Positions 56,423 to 64,000 of a DNA stretch of 64,000 nucleotides are shown piece by piece. The position numbers and the translations under genes are program-made. The notes below the pieces were generated by a model that was given only the letters and a program-made list of their open reading frames with translations, searched no databases and was not told the DNA's origin. Source of the DNA: a virus. The stretch is taken from positions 28,689-92,688 of IMG/VR virus record IMGVR_UViG_3300048839_001249; one strand, given 5' to 3'. How positions within the stretch are numbered: position 1 is the first letter of the stretch; each line of letters starts with the position of its first letter.

Positions 56423-57573
56423 TTAATAGAATATTTTAGAATTTGTGTGTTTTCAAGATTTAAATTTTTTGTAGCTTGATCAACCCATTTTTCATCGACT
56501 GTGTTTTTGGCATAGATGATATAAATATTTGCTGTATGGTTCTCTCTGAATCTTACTGCTCTTCCTATTTTTTGTATCAGGTGTCTTTCTTTACTGTTAA
56601 CCTGTACAATTATAGCATTATCAATATCAGGAATATTCATACCTTCATTTAATGCTTTTACACATGATAACCGATTTATTTCTTTACGCATAAATAAATC
56701 AAGATAGTTATCACTAGATTTTGAGTGGAATGTATTAGGTTCCAATCTTTCAGCCATGTCAATTGTACCTGCAAAAATTAATGTCCTTTCATTTTCAGGA
56801 ATTGATTTTAAAACTGATTTTGCAACAGCCTCTTTACTTTTGAGACCATAAATAAATTGCATACGTTTTAAGTATTTAAATTTTAACTGTTTTCCTGTTA
56901 TGTTAGGATTTTGTTGTGCAGATTCAATATCTCTGCTAAGATAATCATAATTACTTTGTTCAGTAGTCATGAATCTGTTCTTAATTGTACCAGCTTCCAC
57001 ATTTTTATTAACATTATCTAATGAAAATTCTACTTTAATGATTTTGTATGGAGATACTAGTTGTTTTTCAACACTCTCATCCAATTTCATTGTATATACA
57101 ATTTTCATGTCAAGTTCGTCTAACAGTATTGATTTTTCTGTTTCTGTGGGAACTGTAGCTGACAATCCAATAACATCTTTTACTTTATTTTGAGTAAAGA
57201 ATTTGTAATTATTGGGTGTGATATTTTGTAACTCATCTAAAATAACAAGGTCAAAATCTTGATCTTTAATGGTATTTATTGATGCATAACATTCTCTTTG
57301 TAAAGAATTATATATATCATCACAATTCCATTTGCTGAATTCATCTGACCAGTTATTATCTCTGAGTTTTCTGGTAGGTACAACAAGTAGTATTTTTGAT
57401 TGTTGATAATCTTTTTTTATAAAATCAATAACAATCTTTGATTTACCACTTCCTGTAGCCATAGCAATTATACCTCTGATTAATCCTGTAAATGGATGTT
57501 TGGATAATTTGAGTGCATCTATGGCCTTATTTTGCACTTCTTGTTTTCTTTCATCAACATTCATTCTTTCCAT
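56419..57573 (-). CDS. SF2 DEAD/H-like DNA helicase
   Basis: A 384-residue protein with the motifs of a superfamily 2 helicase: motif I IAMATGSGKSK near 36-46, motif II LVILDELQNI (DELQ form) near 109, motif III GLSATVPTE near 135, motif V LNEGMNIPDIDNAII and motif VI QKIGRAVRFRE near 337. This suits a UvsW/RecG-like or type-III-restriction-like DNA translocase that reshapes forks. It overlaps the next gene by four bases and the small upstream gene by 20. Confidence 0.85.
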   Translation of the reverse strand: MERMNVDERKQEVQNKAIDALKLSKHPFTGLIRGIIAMATGSGKSKIVIDFIKKDYQQSKILLVVPTRKLRDNNWSDEFSKWNCDDIYNSLQRECYASINTIKDQDFDLVILDELQNITPNNYKFFTQNKVKDVIGLSATVPTETEKSILLDELDMKIVYTMKLDESVEKQLVSPYKIIKVEFSLDNVNKNVEAGTIKNRFMTTEQSNYDYLSRDIESAQQNPNITGKQLKFKYLKRMQFIYGLKSKEAVAKSVLKSIPENERTLIFAGTIDMAERLEPNTFHSKSSDNYLDLFMRKEINRLSCVKALNEGMNIPDIDNAIIVQVNSKERHLIQKIGRAVRFRENHTANIYIIYAKNTVDEKWVDQATKNLNLENTQILKYSIK

Positions 57574-57754
57574 ATGTTATGCTTAATATCATTATTGTTG
57601 TTAATAAATTCATTTGAATATTATTACTGTTAATAAATTCTTTAACGTAGTTACCTTTTATGATCATAATTGGAACAGTATTATTTATGAACGCCATATT
57701 CATAAATTCATTTACAGTAGATGAGTCTACCAAATGTACTATCATATGAGTCAT
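57554..57754 (-). CDS. Small hypothetical protein
   Basis: A 66-residue protein. Its ATG overlaps the DNA polymerase stop (ATGA) and its end overlaps the helicase start by 20 bases, so the frame fills the gap exactly. The sequence is hydrophobic and alternating (VNEFMNMAFINNTVPIMIIK), with no clear signal. It is probably real from its fit; the function is unknown. Confidence 0.5.
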   Translation of the reverse strand: MTHMIVHLVDSSTVNEFMNMAFINNTVPIMIIKGNYVKEFINSNNIQMNLLTTIMILSITYGKNEC

Positions 57755-59712
57755 AGTATTTGTATTTGTCTGATTACTTTATTTACTTGTTCAATATAAT
57801 AATCATAATTTATATTCTTTTTCATTTCAATGAGTTTTTTATCTGTAACATGATTCATTTCTTCACATGAAAATCCTGCTTCTACCATAAATTCCCTTTC
57901 ATTTTGCATACCTATCAATGGTGGCATTATTTTGACAAATGTATTTCCATTATTGGATACATAATATCTTGTAACATTTTGTAGTTGTTCTTCTCTTAAA
58001 ATATTACTTTCATTGTCATAATCTCTTCTTACAAGTTTTGTTGTTTTATCAAATTTTGTTCTCAGGAAGAAATCATATAAATCAGGATGAGATTTAATAA
58101 AATCTTCTGGTTTAGTTCCATGTAAATAATATGCTTCTAATGCTTTTGGTACAACTAACATACTAAAATCTTTATGGTATTCTTTATTTTTTGCATGATC
58201 ATATTCAAAAGCACCTTTTCTTTTGGTTTTACCATTTATATCTACTGCCAAATAAGAGTTTACATCACGTTGTACAAATAGGTTATATTCTTTTATATCA
58301 AGTTTTAGTTTTGTTAGTTTCATCCAATCATCAAGAATACTTTCTATTGTACTTTTAAAATTTCGTTTAGCCAGTATAAATATACCATCAGTATTTACTT
58401 GAATTATTTTTGATGCTCCCCACAACCATTCTGTTAACATACTTAGTAATAATTGTCCGTTGACACATATACTCATCATAAATTGTGGATCATACATTGG
58501 TGAGAATTGACTATTACTTTTACCATATAATGCACCATTTAAAGATAATTTTACAGCTTTTACTGTTTGTTCATCTCCTGTTTTCTTAGCTTCCATTCTC
58601 TGTCCATACAACATTCTAATTATACTAATAAATATTTCTTTAGGTATATGTGCTGGATGAAATCCATTTTCTGCAGCTAAATTTGGATAATAAGAACTTA
58701 CATCAATATGATAAATTGTATCTTTTTCATTGGATTTAAATAAATATCCTCCGCAATCACCATGTAACCCACCAGTACCAAAATTAACTTGAAAATCATC
58801 ATTAATCAAAATATTAAGATTTTTGAGCTTACCTTTAACTGTTTTATTATTACAATATGGTAATAGTGGCTCTACATCTTTCATGTTTAGATTAGTGAAT
58901 TGCCCTTTTGTCTGTGTGATTGTTTTATTTTTCCACCAATCTAGTAAAACATTAAATTCTTTTCGTTTAAAATTAATATAAGGCAAAATAATATCACTCA
59001 TTTTCATTTCTGATCTATGAGTCCTCATTTTCCTTACAGTAGCAATGTCAATATTAAGATTTTTTGCAATAGCATCAATAAGAATATATTCTCCTATTTT
59101 TACATCATTGTAGTTTGTAAAATCATGTCTATAAATCTTGGAAAATCTTCTTCTAAAATCAATAGCATCTGTATTTTCAAGAAAGAATTTATATGTGGCA
59201 TTTACATCATTTTTACAATACTCTTTTACAATCTCAACTTCTTCTTTTGTTAAAAAATGTTTTCCTTTAAATGGTAACTCTATGATGTTATCCATTTTCA
59301 TGTTAAATTCGAGAACTTTTAATGATGTAGCTTTTGCAAAATTATCATAATGATTGATGAGAAGAAGATCAATTTGTGGTACTAATGGATGTCTTACTGT
59401 ACTAGCATGTTTATTTTCATGGTTAATAATTTTCATCATTTCTACATTCAATTTTCTTACCATTTCTTTTGGTTTTTCTTTCTTTCTAACCATTTTTATA
59501 AGGAAATGTAGCAATGGATAATCAAATCTTACATTATTAAATCCTATCATTGCTTCCAATGTTGTCAAATGCATCATTAATTCATGAATATCAGTCTTAT
59601 AAGGTGATATTTCAAATACCTTATGTGGTTTTTCTGGATTTTGCACTGATTTACTCACCAGTAAAAATAAGTTATCGTATATTTCTGTATCATATACTAC
59701 TATTTCTTTCAT
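57751..59712 (-). CDS. DNA polymerase, family B
   Basis: A 653-residue family B polymerase. The N-terminal exonuclease begins with VVYDTEIYDN (ExoI Asp8, Glu10), then GFNNVRFDYPLL (ExoII). The polymerase has motif A DVSSYYPNL (Asp337), motif B KLSLNGALYGK near 387-398 and motif C VNTDGIF (Asp442; Asn440 stands where most enzymes have the first Asp). It is short and resembles phage or organelle-plasmid type B enzymes. Many crAss-like phages carry either family A or family B polymerase; this one has B. No terminal-protein gene was recognised, so protein priming is unproven; a primase is present. Confidence 0.92.
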   Translation of the reverse strand: MKEIVVYDTEIYDNLFLLVSKSVQNPEKPHKVFEISPYKTDIHELMMHLTTLEAMIGFNNVRFDYPLLHFLIKMVRKKEKPKEMVRKLNVEMMKIINHENKHASTVRHPLVPQIDLLLINHYDNFAKATSLKVLEFNMKMDNIIELPFKGKHFLTKEEVEIVKEYCKNDVNATYKFFLENTDAIDFRRRFSKIYRHDFTNYNDVKIGEYILIDAIAKNLNIDIATVRKMRTHRSEMKMSDIILPYINFKRKEFNVLLDWWKNKTITQTKGQFTNLNMKDVEPLLPYCNNKTVKGKLKNLNILINDDFQVNFGTGGLHGDCGGYLFKSNEKDTIYHIDVSSYYPNLAAENGFHPAHIPKEIFISIIRMLYGQRMEAKKTGDEQTVKAVKLSLNGALYGKSNSQFSPMYDPQFMMSICVNGQLLLSMLTEWLWGASKIIQVNTDGIFILAKRNFKSTIESILDDWMKLTKLKLDIKEYNLFVQRDVNSYLAVDINGKTKRKGAFEYDHAKNKEYHKDFSMLVVPKALEAYYLHGTKPEDFIKSHPDLYDFFLRTKFDKTTKLVRRDYDNESNILREEQLQNVTRYYVSNNGNTFVKIMPPLIGMQNEREFMVEAGFSCEEMNHVTDKKLIEMKKNINYDYYIEQVNKVIRQIQIL

Positions 59713-59803
59713 GAATGTACTTTTTAGTTAACAAGATTATTATATATTTTTCACCATGATAAGATGGGGTTTGAATTTTGGTTGGCGATTTGTCTGCTTA
59801 CTG

Positions 59804-59840
59804 AAAATAAAAAAGCAGGTAAACATGTCCATTTACCTGC
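59804..59840 (-). terminator. Rho-independent terminator
   Basis: A perfect 9-bp stem (GCAGGTAAA/TTTACCTGC, 59815-59823 and 59832-59840) with an 8-base loop is followed on the minus strand by TTTTTTATTTT. It ends the operon running from the VWA gene to the lipoprotein. The polymerase operon must then start from a promoter between 59713 and 59803; I see only the near-match TAATCTTGT to a Bacteroidota -7 element there. Confidence 0.85.
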
Positions 59841-59903
59841 CTTAATTAATTAACCAAAATTCTAAAGAATGAAAAAACAATCTTTAGCAAAGGTAATATT
59901 TTT

Positions 59904-60239
59904 TTAGTGTCGTGTCAAGTTTTCTTCAAAAAATTTTTCAGCATTATAATCATCATTATAGATCATATATTTATCTTTTGTGCTGATAATCAGTAAGTCA
60001 CCAGATAATTCTACCAGTCTGTTTTTTGAGTCATAGAAATAGTAACCATCTGAATTTTCAGAATCATTGAGTATTCCACTGAATTCAAAAACATTGATCA
60101 GTACACCACCTGAATATTGTTCAATGTGATAAAATCTGTCACTGGTTTGCATTTGCTTGTTGAGTCTTTCACAACTTCTTTGACAACTTGCAAGTGTAAC
60201 AAGTAATAGTAATCCGATAATAATTTTAACTGTTTTCAT
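59904..60239 (-). CDS. Putative lipoprotein
   Basis: A 111-residue protein with a lipoprotein signal: basic start, hydrophobic core and lipobox LASC with Cys19 (GLLLLVTLASCQRS). The mature part is acidic, aromatic-rich and carries a further Cys (CERLN). Phage lipoproteins often block receptors or DNA entry of competing phages. It is the last gene before the terminator. A spanin role is less likely, as it is far from the lysis genes. Confidence 0.7.
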   Translation of the reverse strand: MKTVKIIIGLLLLVTLASCQRSCERLNKQMQTSDRFYHIEQYSGGVLINVFEFSGILNDSENSDGYYFYDSKNRLVELSGDLLIISTKDKYMIYNDDYNAEKFFEENLTRH

Positions 60240-60240
60240 T

Positions 60241-60495
60241 TTATTCTATTATGGTTAGTGTTTTTACAATGTTTTTATTGACTTCTGTATTATTTTGAAG
60301 TATAAAACATTCTCTAAATAAAGAGTAGTTTGTTATCATAAGAGTATCATTATTAATGACAATCTTCTTTCCTACATAGCTTTTCATCTCTGTATCTGCA
60401 TTTGTTAGCTTGTTAGTTTTTGTAATTATAATATACATAAAAGATACTGCAAGTATGATAGCTAATATAATTAATACTTTTGTTATTGTACTCAT
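60241..60495 (-). CDS. Small membrane-anchored protein
   Basis: An 84-residue protein with one N-terminal membrane helix (VLIILAIILAVSFMYIII), followed by a polar beta-rich part (KIVINNDTLMITNYSLFREC) probably outside the inner membrane. It lies one base before the lipoprotein start and overlaps the upstream enzyme gene by four. The pair could form an envelope complex, such as superinfection exclusion; this is inference. Confidence 0.6.
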   Translation of the reverse strand: MSTITKVLIILAIILAVSFMYIIITKTNKLTNADTEMKSYVGKKIVINNDTLMITNYSLFRECFILQNNTEVNKNIVKTLTIIE

Positions 60496-61616
60496 ATTAT
60501 TGGTTTTATGTTACTAGATACTGGTGATTCACTTATATATGTTACTGGAATTTTCAATACTTTTGCAATGTATTTTACAAATTCCTCTTTTGTGGATAGT
60601 TTTACAACATTATTTTGATGTGATAGTAGATATTCTTTTAAATGATCTACACAAGTTACAACAAGTATCTTATTGATAAAATCATTTATAAGTCTTTCAG
60701 AATATAGTGCATATTTCAGTAAATCAACATCTAACATTGACTTTCTGAATTCTCCCTGATAATTGCTGACATTAGTTTCATCTGGATTGTCAATTATATG
60801 ATCTGAAAATTCTGTGGTCATTGGCCCGTTTCCATGTCTTGTTTGATAAGCTCTTGTAACAAGATAAATTTGAGTGTTATGTTGAGTAAATTTCATAATA
60901 TTACTTAATCCTGTATTTGATCTTGTTACATGTGGAAAAAAGCCAATATTCTGATCAAGCATAAGTCCTTGGCTACCTTCAAATATTACATTAGCTTCAT
61001 ATATTCCATCATTTATTTTGCTAATCTTTGATAATCCTTTGATTTGATTTTCAAATACTTTCCAGTTAATATTAATACCAATATTTGATATATCATAACC
61101 AAATTCTTTAATCATCTTAGCATTATAATAGTTATAAATGAGTTTGAATTTCTTTTTTGCTATATTTGGAAATAGTAAGTCTCCTGCCAATAAATGATAA
61201 TGGTCTTCTTCTCTTTGAATTGTTGTTCCTACACCAACACCAACACTACCATGACCCATACGATCATTATACATTTTATTGTATATTTTATCAAAGATTG
61301 TTGTTACAGGACAACTTTTGTCAATGAGTAATTTTGGTATATTACTCATTTTAGTTTGTAGTGAATAGTACTCATTGATTATGCTTACAGGATCAATTAC
61401 TATTTCTAACAAATATGTAGGTATTCTTCTTAGTGTTCCTGAACCATAGCTTGAGAATATATGTTTAGTATTATCATCTAATACCACAGTATGACCAGCT
61501 TGATGTCCACCAGAAAATCTGATTACAGTTTTATAGCTTCCTGTATTTGCAAGCCAATCTGTAACTAAACCTTTACCTTCATCTCCGAATCCTAATCCTA
61601 TTACTGCTGCTTTCAT
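60492..61616 (-). CDS. Divergent adenylosuccinate synthetase (PurA-like)
   Basis: A 374-residue protein of the PurA family, shorter than bacterial PurA (about 430) and similar in size to archaeal forms. GFGDEGKG (Asp12) and GGHQAGHT (His42) keep the catalytic Asp and His; FEGSQG and VTRSNT keep the Gln and Thr for IMP; RAYQTRHGNGPMTTEF matches the AYTTR.G.GPFPTE block. Changes: TTGRGIGP reads SVGVGVGT, the Arg reaching in from the partner subunit (Arg143 in E. coli) becomes His, and the Arg-rich aspartate loop (TGRRRR) is replaced by NYQGEFRK. Normal PurA joins IMP and aspartate with GTP; the altered pockets suggest a different nucleotide or acid. It is not typical PurZ, which has Ser for the catalytic Asp. 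Confidence 0.85.
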   Translation of the reverse strand: MKAAVIGLGFGDEGKGLVTDWLANTGSYKTVIRFSGGHQAGHTVVLDDNTKHIFSSYGSGTLRRIPTYLLEIVIDPVSIINEYYSLQTKMSNIPKLLIDKSCPVTTIFDKIYNKMYNDRMGHGSVGVGVGTTIQREEDHYHLLAGDLLFPNIAKKKFKLIYNYYNAKMIKEFGYDISNIGININWKVFENQIKGLSKISKINDGIYEANVIFEGSQGLMLDQNIGFFPHVTRSNTGLSNIMKFTQHNTQIYLVTRAYQTRHGNGPMTTEFSDHIIDNPDETNVSNYQGEFRKSMLDVDLLKYALYSERLINDFINKILVVTCVDHLKEYLLSHQNNVVKLSTKEEFVKYIAKVLKIPVTYISESPVSSNIKPII

Positions 61617-62425
61617 TTTGTTGAATTTTTAATTTTGTCAATTAATCTTTTATACTCATCAATTCTTGAGCCTCTCCATCTTTCTCCAACATAAGCACAT
61701 GCATTGTAAGCCAAATTATCATGTTTTATTTCATCGGCATACCAATTATCAAGTGCCTTCAATGAATTTGGAGTGATAAAGTAGATGTTTTTATTCAAGA
61801 AAAGATGGCAAAACTTATTGTTTAATTTCCATGATTCTTCCTGAGACAGTAAAATATATGGAATATCAAGAATTTCCTTACTTATTTCAGTTTCCTTGAA
61901 TTCTTTATCTTCATCAGAACCTGTCATTAACCATCTTATTTCTTTTATATCTAAAACACCATCAAGAACTTGTTTTGTTACGGTTTTTGCTAAGAACCAT
62001 ATATTATTAAATTCTTCAATTGATATGGTTTTATAGGTTGAAAAATCATAATAGTTATTGTTGTCTGTTAAGTATAATTTACCATTATAACCTTTGTAAT
62101 TAGTTTCAAGAGTTTCTATTGCATAATTTCTATAATATGTATCAGGAAATTCTTTAATAGAAATTCTTTTTGCATGGACACCAATATAGTACCTTCTTTC
62201 ACTAAACTCATTTTCAGAATTATCTTCTATCATTTCATAAGAAATATGATGTACTATATGAGCAAATCTTGATTTTTTACTTGATTTGATAATCCTTACC
62301 TCAACAGTTCCTTCAAGTTTTTTGAGTTCTTCATATCTTTTCAAAAGCTTTTCTTTATCAGATTCGACTTTAAGTCTTTTTTGCTTTAACTCAAGCTCTT
62401 TTATTTCTTGTTCAATTGTTGTCAT
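61613..62425 (-). CDS. Hypothetical protein with N-terminal coiled coil
   Basis: A 270-residue protein. Residues 4-37 form a charged coiled coil (EIKELELKQKRLKVESDKEK), followed by a mixed alpha/beta body with many Tyr, Trp and Asn (YNGKLYLTDNNNYYDFSTYK). The end CAYVGERWRGSRIDEYKRLI is conserved-looking. I do not recognise it. It overlaps both neighbours by four bases and so is co-expressed with the PurA-like enzyme. Confidence 0.55.
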   Translation of the reverse strand: MTTIEQEIKELELKQKRLKVESDKEKLLKRYEELKKLEGTVEVRIIKSSKKSRFAHIVHHISYEMIEDNSENEFSERRYYIGVHAKRISIKEFPDTYYRNYAIETLETNYKGYNGKLYLTDNNNYYDFSTYKTISIEEFNNIWFLAKTVTKQVLDGVLDIKEIRWLMTGSDEDKEFKETEISKEILDIPYILLSQEESWKLNNKFCHLFLNKNIYFITPNSLKALDNWYADEIKHDNLAYNACAYVGERWRGSRIDEYKRLIDKIKNSTK

Positions 62426-62673
62426 AATTCTTGGCTTTTAAAAATTCTGTAGTCTTTAACTTTTAAAAATGATATTAATCTTGTATTACAGAAGTTGTCG
62501 AATGCTTCTTTCATTGTCCATTCCTGCATGTTATATGTAACACTGTCTTTTTTTCCGTCTATAAATATTTCTCCCCCATCGTTAATTTTAATTTTTACTG
62601 GTAACTGCAGTATCAATCCTCTAAAAGTTTCAGCATAATAAATTTTGCGGTCTAAATAAATTGCTATATACAT
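62422..62673 (-). CDS. Small hypothetical protein
   Basis: An 83-residue protein, beta-rich (MYIAIYLDRKIYYAETFRGL) with a possible small barrel fold and an alpha-helical end. No domain was recognised. It follows the tRNA-like gene by 23 bases and overlaps the next gene by four. Confidence 0.5.
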   Translation of the reverse strand: MYIAIYLDRKIYYAETFRGLILQLPVKIKINDGGEIFIDGKKDSVTYNMQEWTMKEAFDNFCNTRLISFLKVKDYRIFKSQEL

Positions 62674-62695
62674 TGTTTGTTTGTTTTAAAGTTTG

Positions 62696-62796
62696 CTTCC
62701 GGGGCAGGACTTGAACCTGCATTTAAACTCCGAAGAGCCAGACTCAATTTGCTGTCTAATATTTCGCCTTGCGTCTACCAATTCCGCCACCCGGAA
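62696..62796 (-). tRNA. tRNA-like gene, Leu-type body, odd anticodon region
   Basis: On the minus strand the acceptor stem pairs perfectly (TTCCGGG with CCCGGAA), the D-arm is Leu-like (TGGCGGAATTGGTAGACGC), the T-arm is normal (GCAGG TTCAAGT CCTGC), and a variable-arm hairpin CTC-TTCG-GAG is present. Between the D-arm and T-arm are 50 bases, about 17 more than in a typical tRNA-Leu. I find no regular 5-bp/7-base anticodon arm there; the best is TAGAC/GTCTG around a 10-base loop, after a 12-base spacer. No CCA is encoded. I cannot assign an anticodon; it may be an altered, intron-bearing or decayed tRNA. Confidence 0.65.
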
Positions 62797-62806
62797 AACC
62801 ATTCAT

Positions 62807-62977
62807 TTATTCTTCTTCTCCTTCAAAGAGTTTGTCAGCTTCTTCAACACAGAAATCTGAAATTTCATTAAGGAATTCTTCCTTATCATCTACAGATTCT
62901 ATTGTTGCAAGTTTGCTGTTGATCAATTCTTTTACCTGATCAATTGGTTTTGCATCTGCATGTGCTGTGTTTCCCAT
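62807..62977 (-). CDS. Small acidic hypothetical protein
   Basis: A 56-residue protein starting MGNTAHADAKPIDQVKELIN and ending in an acidic tail (DKLFEGEEE). Its start overlaps the VWA stop by one base (TAATG), so it is translated with it, and it fills the space before the tRNA-like gene. Mostly helical; no known family. The tight coupling suggests that it acts with the VWA protein. Confidence 0.6.
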   Translation of the reverse strand: MGNTAHADAKPIDQVKELINSKLATIESVDDKEEFLNEISDFCVEEADKLFEGEEE

Positions 62978-63840
62978 TAAAGTAAATGTTTTTTAGGTTT
63001 GATACTTGAATTAATTGAACTGTGAATTTCTGTTTTGTGTTTGATGATAATTTCATTAATTGTAGTTGATATCTTACGATAGTCTTCTATGATAATTAGA
63101 TTCTCACCCATTAGTTCTCTCCATCCATTCATTACATCTTCTCTCTCACCTTGCCATCCTTCTTTTATGTGTAAATGATAAACATGGTATTTATCTTGTG
63201 CTGCTTTTAATAAATCTTTTGATGTTTGATCTGTCAATTGAGGATGAGCTGCTGATGATCCCATTATTTTTCTTAAGGTTCCATTGTCAATAGTAGGAAG
63301 TACAGGCTCATCTCCAATTGTAAACAAGAACCCTTTTTGATTTCTTTTTTCAAAGCAATCAATGGATGTATGATTTGCTGCAAAATACCATGCAAGCATG
63401 TAGCTTTCACCATTATTTCCTCCACCTTTACCTTCAAGATATACTTTTGTAAGCCATTTGTCAAGTAATTCATCACTTGTTTCAAACTGACTTATTTGTA
63501 AAGGTGCATTATCATAAACATGATCTCCTATACCTATAAAAAGTATTTGAGGATGTTCAATTCCTGTTTCCATGAGACCACTCATAATTGATGGTAAACC
63601 ATCTTTTATAAGTTCATGTGGAATTCGTTTCATTGAACCAGTTTCATCTAATGCTAAAATAATAGCCAATGATTCAGGATGTTCTTCTGAATCTCTTGAT
63701 TCTCTTATTTTAACATCATAAGGATTCATTAGATTATCAATGCTACGATTTGTGAATATTTCCTCTGTACTTTTTGTGTAGTATCCTTCTGCTGTACTTC
63801 TTAGTGTTCTGTTTTCTGTACTATAATTTCCAAATCCCAT
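62977..63840 (-). CDS. VWA-domain protein
   Basis: A 287-residue protein with a von Willebrand factor A fold. The metal site MIDAS reads ALDETGSM (Asp65, Thr67, Ser69, a D-x-T-x-S form), followed by alternating strands and helices (HPQILFIGIGDHVYDN; GFLFTIGDEPV with the later Asp) typical of VWA. Such domains bind partner proteins through a metal. There is no MoxR-type ATPase next to it, which often pairs with VWA. It opens the visible minus operon after a cut gene. Its role in the phage is unknown. Confidence 0.75.
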   Translation of the reverse strand: MGFGNYSTENRTLRSTAEGYYTKSTEEIFTNRSIDNLMNPYDVKIRESRDSEEHPESLAIILALDETGSMKRIPHELIKDGLPSIMSGLMETGIEHPQILFIGIGDHVYDNAPLQISQFETSDELLDKWLTKVYLEGKGGGNNGESYMLAWYFAANHTSIDCFEKRNQKGFLFTIGDEPVLPTIDNGTLRKIMGSSAAHPQLTDQTSKDLLKAAQDKYHVYHLHIKEGWQGEREDVMNGWRELMGENLIIIEDYRKISTTINEIIIKHKTEIHSSINSSIKPKKHLL

Positions 63841-63843
63841 GAT

Positions 63844-64000
63844 TTAAAGATTGAATGTTTCACCATAGAGTTCTTCGTACCTTGTTTTTGCAAGATTAAA
63901 TCTGATTTGAGCATCACGAATTTCAATGCCTAGTTCATCATCTATTTCCATAAATGAATTAGCATCAAAATCTTTTGCTGGTGTAAGGCTTCCAGCATGG
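63844..64000 (-). CDS. Partial gene at right edge (C-terminus only)
   Basis: The last 51 residues of a protein whose start lies beyond the window; the frame is open to the edge. The visible part (KDFDANSFMEIDDELGIEIR, then DAQIRFNLAKTRYEELYGET) is an acidic helix pair ending FNL. It ends three bases before the VWA start, so it is in the same operon. Function cannot be told. Confidence 0.6.
   Translation of the reverse strand, partial: HAGSLTPAKDFDANSFMEIDDELGIEIRDAQIRFNLAKTRYEELYGETFNL

Noticed and set aside
59713-59803. Promoter for the DNA polymerase operon.
   Set aside because: Only a one-mismatch -7-like TAATCTTGT is visible on the minus strand, with no partner element, so I did not list it as a feature.
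60492-61616. Calling the PurA-like enzyme PurZ (Z-genome synthetase).
   Set aside because: PurZ proteins have Ser in place of the catalytic Asp (GSxGKG); this one keeps GDEGKG. No DatZ or MazZ gene is seen nearby.
62677-62871. Plus-strand 64-residue frame over the tRNA-like gene.
   Set aside because: It reads through tRNA structure (GAGLEP pattern from the T-arm), a well-known false gene over antisense tRNAs.
1-64000. Recoded TAG or TGA stop codons, known in some crAss-like phages.
   Set aside because: All three stop codons end well-placed genes (for example TAG at 6710, TGA at 10105 and TAA at 5578), and no family protein is broken by in-frame stops.
1-64000. CRISPR array, diversity-generating retroelement, integrase or transposon.
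   Set aside because: No regular spaced repeats, no reverse transcriptase or recombinase motifs, and no inverted-repeat-flanked genes were seen.

Overview
The window is about 70% A+T and densely coded with the standard genetic code (TAA, TGA and TAG all end genes). It is best read as the central 64 kb of a large, strictly lytic-looking tailed phage of the crAss-like group (Crassvirales), with a probable Bacteroidota host. The main reasons are: a pair of giant head-proximal genes (16.1 kb and 4.9 kb), the first carrying the DFDID motif of the crAss-like virion RNA polymerase; the upstream order of ring-like protein, giant muzzle/stabilisation-like protein and cargo-like proteins; and a convergent replication block with family B polymerase, DnaG-like primase, DnaB-like ATPase and uracil-DNA glycosylase. 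Family-level placement and host are inference.

Layout. Positions 1-42185 are on the plus strand. First comes the 3' part of a repetitive tail fibre (cut by the window edge), then small exported or membrane proteins, a PglD/NeuD-like acyltransferase, a permuted NlpC/P60-like hydrolase and holin/spanin-like membrane proteins. A promoter-like site near 9380 precedes the structural block: PD-(D/E)XK nuclease, ring-like proteins, a 1668-aa muzzle-like protein, two cargo-like proteins, a 5366-aa polyprotein and a 1647-aa companion. A hairpin with U-tracts on both sides (42189-42220) closes this operon. Positions 42413-64000 are on the minus strand and are read from right to left: VWA protein, an odd tRNA-like gene, adenylosuccinate-synthetase-like enzyme, lipoprotein, terminator, family B DNA polymerase, SF2 helicase, DnaB-like and AAA ATPases, SSB-like protein, primase, UDG, then a ubiquitin-like conjugation cassette, two PD-(D/E)XK nucleases and a tail of small hypothetical genes.

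The most striking feature is the four-part ubiquitin-like cassette at 47255-50858: a beta-grasp Ubl (core ending at Gly76, followed by a long extension), an E2-like protein with a candidate catalytic Cys, a JAMM/JAB peptidase with a complete metal motif, and a ThiF/E1-like adenylating enzyme with Walker-like loop and catalytic Cys. The last three overlap one another, so they were probably kept together. The second is the 5366-aa polyprotein, which joins a virion RNA polymerase to a zincin protease, a SLOG/YpsA-like domain, a macro-like domain and an SF1 helicase. All functions come from motifs read by eye; no database search was run.

How the genes could work together: the virion RNA polymerase and its companion enter with the DNA and transcribe early genes; the minus-strand block then copies and repairs the genome; the plus-strand block builds the tail, ejection machinery and lysis functions. 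The Ubl cassette lies within the replication block and may modify phage or host proteins during infection; its target is unknown.
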